From Crossaster papposus (lineage: Eukaryota > Echinodermata > Asteroidea > Velatida > Solasteridae): a stretch of DNA of 64,000 nt. The stretch covers positions 186,001 to 250,000 of the forward strand of contig JBAIAA010000401.1 in the NCBI GenBank assembly GCA_037893245.1, given 5' to 3'. Position 1 is the first letter of the stretch, and the number at the start of each line of letters is the position of its first letter. Shown here one piece after another: positions 53,101 to 60,700 of the stretch. The notes under the pieces were generated by a model. It did no database searches. It was given only the letters and a program-made list of their open reading frames with translations, and was not told the DNA's origin. Both the position numbers and the translations under genes were made by a program.

Positions 53101-54034
53101 CCATGACGGATGATACCCCGGCTATTGACATCGAGGCTGAGGAAGGAGAGAATAGGTTGTTTTTGTTTGATTACAATTTTTTTGAATTATTTCCAGAGGC
53201 GGGGCAGGGGGAGGGAGCGGGGGAGGGAGCGGGGCAGGGGGAGGGAGCGGGGCAGGGGGAGGGAGCGGGGCAGGGGGAGGGAGCGGGGGAGGGGGAGGAA
53301 GCGGGGGAGGGAGAGGGGCAGGGGGGAGAGCAGTGCCGGGAGCAGCGCAGGGGGAGGGAGCTGCAATGGGGGAGGGAGCTGCAATGGGGGAGGGAGCTGC
53401 AATGGGGGAGGGAGAAGCAATGGGGGAGGGAGAAGCAATGGGGGAGGGTCCGGAGGGAGCAGCGCAGAGGGAGGGAGCAGGGCAGGGGCAAGAGCAGGGT
53501 GCAGAGCAGGGTGCAGGGCAGGGAGCAGTGCAAGGGGGGGTAGACTGGGAGGACAGGTACAACTTTACTGTTAATTTATTGCAACAAATGATAGGCATGC
53601 AGAGGACATGCCTAACTGAAATAACCAGCCTGAAGGCACGCCTTGACAGATTAGAAGGGCTGTATCAGCCCAGAAGGCTACTTGGCCTACAAGTTCCTAG
53701 GAGACCTGCTCAGGTGCCTGAAATTGAAGGCGAAGACGAACTACTAAGGTTGTTCCTCCGGAGCAGCTCTAATCACAACTTCGCGGTCAACCTTGCGCGA
53801 AGAGTATTTAATAATGGGGAATTAAGGAACAATCGCACATACCATGAAGGAAGGCGGCAAGGAGCAGCACACGGCCAGCTCAATCAGGACAAGATGAATC
53901 AGATACGACCCGAGTACTTCAGTATTGTAGAGGTCGCTGAGGGGCTAAGAAACCACGAGTGGAAACAATGCTGCAAGTCGATTGACGCAGCTGGCCGTTT
54001 GCTGCTCCAAAAGCACCGACTAAATAATCAATAA
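50134..54034 (+). CDS. BEN-domain protein with Lys/Ala-rich and Gly/Glu-rich low-complexity regions (predicted gene)
   Basis: Predicted exons: 50134-50170, 51077-51241, 52229-52329, 52647-53155, 53197-54034 (549 residues if all are right). Order: short start MFPAGTLRASLK; a beta-rich module (VPREALIFFYIDC, LKEGDKVSINWQGEFLSARV) that resembles Tudor/SH3-like folds; an acidic then basic linker (DLEESSPPKKKTRKEK); a histone-H1-like Lys/Ala tract; an acidic Ala/Asp tract with an internal 53-residue period; Gly/Glu/Gln-rich 18-bp repeats; a short coiled-coil-like segment (LLQQMIGMQRTCLTEITSLK); and a C-terminal BEN-like domain (FAVNLARRVFNNGELRN, then HEWKQCCKSIDAAGRLL). BEN domains bind DNA or chromatin in the nucleus. 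The family call rests on the ELRN..W..C..ID spacing and is by eye. The gene converges on TARBP1. Uncertain points are the start exon and how the low-complexity region joins the BEN frame. Confidence 0.68.
50171..51076. other. BEN-gene intron 1
   Basis: Contains many AGGCCTA words and GGATTTTGGAGGATT repeats at 50485-50720. No element ends recognised. Confidence 0.45.
51077..51241 (+). CDS. BEN-protein gene exon 2 (Tudor/SH3-like module)
   Basis: Acceptor TTTTTTTTCACAG, donor G|GTAAGC. Encodes PREALIFFYIDCKTAIVKTN to LSARVLGLSG. KEGDKVSINWQGEFLSARV reads like the beta-barrel 'G..V...W..G.FY.A.V' pattern of Tudor-like modules. Confidence 0.72.
51242..52228. other. BEN-gene intron 2
   Basis: About 1 kb of AT-rich intron without recognised repeats. 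Confidence 0.45.
52229..52329 (+). CDS. BEN-protein gene exon 3
   Basis: Acceptor TTTACCTAG, donor TCG|GTAAAA. Encodes DRCVLNEQDRQFGQELDLEE then SSPPKKKTRKEKS, an acidic patch followed by a likely nuclear localisation signal (PPKKKTRKEK). Phase 1 in, 0 out. Confidence 0.65.
52647..53155 (+). CDS. BEN-protein gene exon 4 (H1-like Lys/Ala tract and acidic repeats)
   Basis: Acceptor TTTCTGCAG, phase 0. The first ~45 codons are AKKAKKEAAAKKAAAKEAT-like, as in histone H1 tails; then come acidic Ala/Asp repeats. A 93-bp segment at 52866-52958 is repeated with two changes at 53025-53117. The donor AATAG|GTTGT at 53156 is a proposal; without it the frame runs on to a stop at 53543. Confidence 0.6.
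53197..54034 (+). CDS. BEN-protein gene exon 5 (Gly/Glu-rich repeats and BEN domain)
   Basis: Acceptor TTATTTCCAG. About 310 bp of 18-bp G-rich repeats (AAMGEG- and GAGGGS-like) lead into VDWEDRYNFTVNLLQQM, then the BEN-like domain from about LLRLFLRSSSNHNFAVN to LLLQKHRLNNQ. The downstream part (53545-54034) has balanced composition and is confidently coding. The stop TAA overlaps an AATAAA. Confidence 0.68.
53200..53545 (+). repeat. 18-bp G-rich coding minisatellite
   Basis: GGGGCAGGGGGAGGGAGC units, then GCAATGGGGGAGGGAGCT (three) and GCAATGGGGGAGGGAGAA (two). All three plus-strand frames and several minus-strand frames are open here because the units are 18 bp and lack stops. Strong G-quadruplex potential on the coding strand. 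Confidence 0.9.
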
Positions 54035-54035
54035 A
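54030..54035 (+). terminator. Possible poly(A) signal overlapping the BEN-gene stop
   Basis: The hexamer AATAAA overlaps the TAA stop codon of the BEN-domain frame. A fragment of the B-family MITE follows immediately, so the native 3' UTR may be extremely short or may include MITE sequence. Confidence 0.4.
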
Positions 54036-54076
54036 GATAGGATAAACCATTTTCAAATATCGAATTATTTAGGGAA

Positions 54077-54233
54077 TAACAGTGCGAGAACCCGGTCATC
54101 ACTGCGTTATAATTAACCGGGTTAGGGGATGGCCGCTGGTAATGGACCGAGCCGAAGGCGAGATACATTACAAGCGGCCATCTTCCAACGTGGTCAATTA
54201 TAACGCAGTAATGACCGGGTCCTCGCACTGTTA
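54077..54233. repeat. Hairpin MITE with AACAGTGCGAG termini
   Basis: AACAGTGCGAGAACCCGGTC and ATGGCCGCTGGTAATG are mirrored by CATTACAAGCGGCCAT and GACCGGGTCCTCGCACTGTT. A family B left end (54035-54075) precedes it. Confidence 0.85.
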
Positions 54234-54239
54234 TACTCT

Positions 54240-55680
54240 TCAATCAACTTACTCTTTTGGGGGTTATAGGACACCATTAGCCTCTGTCATGAAATGACGA
54301 AAATCAACCGAAGAGGGCATTTTGCGGAAATTTGTCAATATGGCTTCCGAGCTCTCGCGTAAAACTAACGTAATTAGCTATACCACAGAGGAAAGACAAC
54401 AGATAGTTAGTGAATTGCGGGGAAATACTTAATACAAAATGGCCAATCATAAAACTAGATTTTCTTTCCTGCACTTGAAAAGGCCCGCCGTGTATTTATG
54501 CTCCTTAGAAAACCGGTTAGGCCCAACATTTAAAAAAAATAAAAAATTTCAGTGGCACTGAACTGAAGCTTTATTTGAAAGCCATATATTTGAATGCCAT
54601 ACAGTAAACAAATTCTGGGGCCAATTCATACAACTTGATACAAGCAATATTCTTTTTGCATTTTTAATAATTTTTTTTTTACATCAAATATAAATTTGAG
54701 GCTTTACACACAAGCACTTGGTTCACATAATTACTATTTGGACGTTAAACCTCAACATTCCTGATCCTGCAATGTTAATTTAAAACTTGTATGGGACCAC
54801 TAGGGATTGAATGGGATTGAACCCAGGACCTTTTCGTACTACAGTCCCGAGCTCATGGCTCTGAAAATGTATGTGTTCGGACATCGTATATAGACCTTTA
54901 GGTTGACATGTTAAAAAATTACCCATAGTTCCTTAGTAAGTTACAAATCATGCATATTCATTTTAGTGTGGTCGGCCGAGAAATCCTAGAAGAGTCCTAT
55001 GTGGGGGTCATATTAGTCTAAATCCTAGGTCAACACCACGTTTTTTTCTTTTTTTCTATCCCCTCATCACCAATGCAGAACAATGTTCTACTCTTTTTTT
55101 GATTCCCTTATTAATACCGTTAATAAGAGACAGTTTCACGACACAAAAGTTTGACAGTGCATAAGTCCGTGATTTACGCAACCAATTATGGCGTAGCTTG
55201 CGCAGTCAATTTAGGTGGCGTAACATATAAAGGCTTAGCGACTGAAAATGATCTATTTTACCAGGAAATTATAATTGACGTGGAGCCCGTCATTGCTCAC
55301 CTTTTTAGGCTTGATGAAAGAAACTTGCAGGAGACAGCAAGAATACTTAAGAAAATGCAAGTCTCTAAAATGTACGTTCAAATTTTCGCAATTAGAGTAA
55401 ATTCCCTTCATAAAATTAAAAACCTTTTGAAAAAGCACACAGACACCAACTTAAAAAACAAAACTGGTTGTGAAACTGTTATCCCCATGAACCTGCATTT
55501 TCTTTGCCTGCCCCAAACCAATGCTAGTTATCTGTGTAAATAACTGTTTTTAAGACTAGCAGAGACATCACCCTGAGGTATACGAGAATGGACACACTTC
55601 ATGGAGTCAATGTAAAAATCATTGCAAAATGTTTTCTCAAGCTAGCGACTTCTCGAACACAAACAATCTGTCCAGGTAAA
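54240..55680. other. Between BEN gene and TARBP1 array, nothing firm
   Basis: AT-rich. A 130-codon open frame (55151-55543, plus) has no recognised domain and no conserved pattern. No repeats identified. Confidence 0.4.
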
Positions 55681-55742
55681 CTGCTTGGTATATTCAACTA
55701 ATCACTCGGTGGTCTGTGCAAGCAGTTGCTGCCTTGTATATT

Positions 55743-56160
55743 ATCATCAGCTTGGGACCTTCATGCACCAACTAAGTCATAATAAATTACCAAAATTGAT
55801 CAAGTCCACCAGCATTTCATCAATCGTTTGCTCGTACTACTCTAACCCAAAATACAGTTATGCATGCGGGTCCCAAGCTGTGGAATTCCCTTGATGTTTC
55901 TTTAATGAGAATATGGAGTCTTTCATTATTTAAACAAAAATATAAGGCAAAATTACTTACTGGGTACTTACAGTTTAATTAGTTTTTTTGTTTTGTGTCT
56001 TGTTTTTGTGTGTATAATGTCAATTAATGTAATTGTCAATTAAATTAAGGGAGGTCCCTACTCGACAAGCATTTCCTTTTTGGAGACCTCCATCCACATT
56101 TATCTTTTCTTTACCTACGTTGTATTATATTGAGACCAGTTATGCGGAAAAATAAAAAAT
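55743..56160 (+). mobile_element. 3' end of a LINE (CR1/L2-like) inside the TARBP1 array
   Basis: Reading on the plus strand, HAGPKLWNSLDVSLMRIW then SLSLFKQKYKAKLLTGY is the typical C-terminus of a CR1/Jockey-type reverse transcriptase, followed by a 3' UTR and an A-rich tail. It is 5' truncated, as usual for LINEs, and splits one array unit. Confidence 0.7.
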
Positions 56161-56664
56161 GAATTCCCAGATGAGTAACATGCCGATGACGTTGAGGAAA
56201 GCGGATGATTCCCTGTTGAGGTATCTCTACGCGGACCTCCAGTAGTTGGTAAAGTCAACTAATAACTCAGTGGTCTGTGCAAGCAGCCGCTGTGTTGTAT
56301 ATTCCCAGATGAGTAGCGCACCGATGAAGCGAATGATTCCCTGTTGAGGTATCTCTACGAAGCCGTCCGGTAGTTGGTATAGTCGACTAATCACTCGGTG
56401 GAAGCAGCCGCCGTCTTGTATTTTCCCAGATGAGTAGCGCACCGATGACGCGGACGTTGAGGGAGCGAATGATTCCCTGTTGAGGTACCTCTGCGCAGGC
56501 GTCCGGTAGTTGGTAAAGTCAACTAATTATTCGGTGGTCTGTGCAAACAGCCGCTGCCGCCTTGTGTATTCCCAGATGAGTATTGCACCGTGGACGTTGA
56601 GGGAGCAAATGTTTCCATGTTGAGGTATCTCTACGAAGACGTCCAGTAGTTGGTGTAGTCAACT

Positions 56665-57463
56665 GTGACCCGTCATCACAAACGGGTCGTAAACCCGCAT
56701 TGTGTTATCTCGAGATATCATCGAAATAAGGTCAAAATGCATACATATGTCGAAAATATGATTTTCATTTATTTCAAATATTCAAACCTTAAATTTACAT
56801 TCTGTGAAGTTTTGAAGCCCAAAAGTGTTTTAATATATACAAAATAAAGTGATTTTTGTGGGGCATCATGCATGAAACTTGTTTTAAAACAATTGTTTTT
56901 TCTCAGCTTTCCGGTTGATTAAATGCAACCGACCTGGCTCGGTTCAAATTGTCTAGAGCCATACTACCGCTTGAGCTGTTTGATCCTTCATTTTAAGTGT
57001 AACCCTCCGTCAAACCAAGGGGCTCACTCGTGAGGCAAGTTTTAATACTTTTGTGTATAACTAAAACAATTTTTGTGTGTAACTATCCTTGTACTCCACC
57101 CGTATAGGCTGTAAAAGCATGTTTGAAACAGAGTTTGTTCACCCTTCAATCCAGCCCTGTAAACTCGGTTCTATAAATATTACACATATGCCTTCCGCGT
57201 GAGCACCTAAGTGCAACTGTGGGTATTGATATGCCAGAATCCTTTAATATTCGTGTACGTGTCCAGGGAAGGTCTATTGATATGCTCCTACTATTAGACA
57301 AACAATTGTGACCCCCAAACACAGTTCTATACATATTACACATATGCCTCTCCTGTGAGCACTGGAAGTCCCACCTGTCACTATTTTGGGTCGGTGTCTC
57401 CGAGCACAAAATCTTATTTTTGATGGGGTATGATTTTAAAGCCCTTTTGTGGTGACAGGTCAC
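56665..57463. mobile_element. MITE with GTGACC termini inserted in the TARBP1 array
   Basis: Terminal inverted repeats GTGACCCGTCATCACAAA and TTTGTGGTGACAGGTCAC, flanked by a 4-bp duplication AACT (56661-56664 and 57464-57467). It splits the array between two units, so it is younger than the duplication. An internal stretch (57160-57380) has its own repeated ACACATATGCC motif. Superfamily not assigned. Confidence 0.82.
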
Positions 57464-57612
57464 AACTAATCACTCGGTGGTCTGTGCAAGCAGCCGCTGT
57501 CTTGTGTATTCCCAGATGAGTAGCGCACCGCTGACATGGATGTTGAGAGAGCGAATGATTCCCTGTTGAGGTATCTCTATGCAGACGTCCAGTAGTTGGT
57601 AAAGTCAACTAA

Positions 57613-57775
57613 TCACTCGGTGGTCTGTGCAAGCAGCCGCTGTCTTGTGTATTCCCAGATGAGTAGCGCACCGCTGACGTGGACGTTGAGAGAGCGAATG
57701 ATTCCCTGTTGTGGTATCTCTACGCACACATCCAGTAGTTGGATCAACTCCACGGGAATGCCAGTACGCTCATGT
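57613..57775 (-). CDS. TARBP1: TARBP1 terminal coding exon (SPOUT motifs 2-3)
   Basis: Acceptor TTTACAATGCAG, then [20 protein letters not shown] to LLAQTTE and TGA. It carries the SAM-binding knot motif 3. From CAACTACTGG (about 57744) to ~20 bp after the stop this exon is the founding copy of a tandem array to its left. Confidence 0.95.
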
Positions 57776-60700
57776 CTGCATTGTAAAGAAAACACAAGTC
57801 TTTTTTTGTTACCACTTCGCATTGGATGACATGTACACACACAAAGGTTTTGCAACGGATGACAGATAAACCCGCAACGAGCGAGGCCGGGAACATCTGT
57901 CAGCGACCTACTCGCCACTAGCCAGGCTGGAAATATTAGGGTGTGCTACCCACAGATAATGGCCTGAACCTGCCTCGGTTCAAAGCTCATGAAAAAGAAT
58001 ACCGCGCCTGGGCCCGGTCAATGTCAAAACATTAATCCTGCCACGAACTGGGTAAAAGAATATTGCACAATTTCAAATGCGTTTGATTAGTTCACCCAGG
58101 TCGACTCGGGTTTAGCCCTGATGTCATTCCCGGGGCCAATCTGGGGTAGCTGGCCACCACAGTCCTTGCTCCTGGAGTGGAGTCATTCGTGGAATTACAT
58201 CAAATATTTTGTCCAAATACTCTGATTCCAATCTAGTACTCGGGCCAGACTTAAAGCTCAGTAAACCATTTTGTCATTTGTGCATTTTTATAGTTTAAAG
58301 CAGCAAAACCCAAAGAAAGGTGCTTGACAACTAACCTGATGAAGTTTTATCTCTTTAAATGCTGTATAATCCGAGGAAACGATATTCTAAGAGCTCGATT
58401 TCAATTCACATTGTGACCACAATCAGCATCCATATCGCGTTCTGATTCAGCTAATCGCAGCTACACGCTTGTCACGCAATGAACCGACCAACAATACTAA
58501 CGCTCGCACACACCGTTCACAGACTTCAAACCAACTTCTAACGGAAAGTTCTCAAATGCGTCATATGAAACACATCTGTGGAAATTACCTTTTATTTCCT
58601 TTAATTGGACACCATGCTGCCAGAAGGAATAATTTCACAGGGAGTTTCGTATCTTTATCGTATGTTAGTATCTTTACAACAAGTAAGCTCTTTAACAATG
58701 GTTTGTTACTTTATTAGAAAGCTACAAATGGTATACTTTAGTTTTAAAAGGTAGGATACACTATTGGTAATTGCTTGAATTATCATGAATGGGTGGATTT
58801 GGGGGGTTGTATTCTATAGTAAATATTGTTTAACTGACCTGTCTGAAGTTTTACAATCATGAAAGCTGAAAAAAGCAAAACAAAACGGCGTCGGGCGATC
58901 GCGAATTTGTTTATATAAAATCAAATTTTTCAGAACAATTACAGGATATCTAGCGAAATCATGTTGATGGGTTCCTACATGTACAGTCGTTATTTACTTC
59001 AAATATTAGTAAGATATTTCCTTATAATTTGGTAGTAAATTCTTTTGATATCTGCAAATGGTGTATCCTTACCTTTTAAGTCGGGCTTCTCTACTATAAT
59101 AATGCGCATTTCAATAGACTTGTCAGACTCTGGTATTATAGAAGGCAAACTTACCCCAGCAGTAAGAGTGTTCTCTCTGGGAACTGATACTTGGTAAGGC
59201 ACTGGCTTCTGGCAGTCTGTTCAACTCCCACCAGTGTGTAGCCCCTGTGCTTCATTGCTTGCAGATAAGACGACAAATCACTCACTGGGACCTTGCAAAA
59301 AATGAAAAAAGAAATACGTGAGGCGTTCTGGACAAACGAGACAGAACTTGGCAGAGGGTCTTACAACTGATAATGTAGTAACCAATAGATGATGTATCAC
59401 CGACCGATAATGCCACACAAATTGATCGATACTTTATCACTAGCGGTTAATGTAACAAAACATTGACTGATAGCGTAGTATGTACTGCACTATCTGTCAT
59501 TTGTTATTACATTATCGGTTAATATTGATACATTATCGGTTAATATGTGACCCGCTCCATCGTAATCAGGAATAAGTCGCTGGGGCTGTTTTACGCAATC
59601 AGCCGTTGAAGTGAACGCATGGGTGAAAATCGTGACCAAGTCGTTTTTCTTAAAATTGTATTTTTAGGAAGTGTAGTTATCACAGATCATTGTCATTAAT
59701 GTCTTGTATGTAAAAACGATCAATAACGATGAAAATGAAGAGGATTTGTGTACGCTGTCCGTATGATTTTGGTCAATTTTGTTTATTTCAAAGCTGTTTT
59801 TCTCGGAATGTGGATTCGTCAAATAAATATACACATGTCAACTTCATCAGACCATAACTCGTTAAGCTAAGAAGATACACACTTGTGATGGGTATCATTA
59901 GAAAGCTTATGAAATTCCCTGTTCTCACCATGTGCATATCTCAAAAAGTCATTTCGAGACTTATTCCTGATTTAGATGGAGCGGGTCATATTGATACATT
60001 ATCGGTTAATATTGATACATTATCGGTTGGTTACTATGTACATTATCAGTTGTAACAGAGGGTTTGTTTGTTTGTACCTGTATAAGGAAAGACAATAAAA
60101 TTCTCCTTATAATACTGTTTGTTTTACTTCAATCCGACATTCCGTTTACAAGTTCTGGCTGTTTATTGGTTTACATTTATCGACATGCATAAACACTGAA
60201 AAAAGGACCAGTAAAGTTTTGAGTTTTGTATTTGTACACATGAAAGTTGCCATTTGTTTTCATAAGAAAACTTGTTTATTAGATACTATATACTACTGTA
60301 TATACACCGGTACAGTGGAACACTGCTATATTTTTGATATATCGATCGTGGTATAGCGGTTTTCAGCCACCAATCCATCAAACATAAAGCACTGGCAGTT
60401 TGACGTTTTGGAATTGAAAACGGTCTAATAGCGTTTGATATACCTAGCAGATTTCTAAAAAATATGTTTACATATTTTTAACAACAATGTTTGGACTTTA
60501 TTCATTCTGTTGACTTTTTTTCAGCATCAAATGGGGAGCCAATTATGGTGTTCAGTATATAGCCGAATGTTCGGTATAGCAGGGTTCCACTGTATATCTT
60601 TAACATCATATTAAAGATTATAAATATAAATAAAATTATTCCATCTGGGGAAAACTTTGCATTTATATACGTCATCCGGCGCGAACTGGTCAAGTTAAAC

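Larger units (their letters stand above)
55683..57775 (-). repeat. Tandem array of the TARBP1 terminal exon (functional copy plus five)
   Basis: Besides the functional exon there are five roughly 126-144 bp copies, all in the gene's orientation: 57464-57607, 56520-56664, 56384-56519, 56258-56383, and one split by a LINE end (55683-55742 with 56161-56257). Each runs from LLDVxVEIPQ through the stop and ~20 bp of 3' UTR. The nearest copy still encodes the whole [15 protein letters not shown] to AQTTE segment. Others differ by substitutions and indels, several of them multiples of three; one has lost its stop and one is frameshifted. The array is older or less homogenised than the COMMD1 one. 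It is interrupted by a MITE (56665-57463). Confidence 0.9.

Noticed and set aside
53122-53598. Long Pro/Ser/Ala-rich minus-strand open frames
   Set aside because: Antisense shadows of the G-rich minisatellite of the BEN gene; six frames are largely open there because the repeat lacks stops.
55151-55543. 130-codon plus-strand open frame
   Set aside because: No domain, no splice context and no conserved pattern recognised; AT-rich sequence gives such frames by chance. Not excluded, only unsupported.
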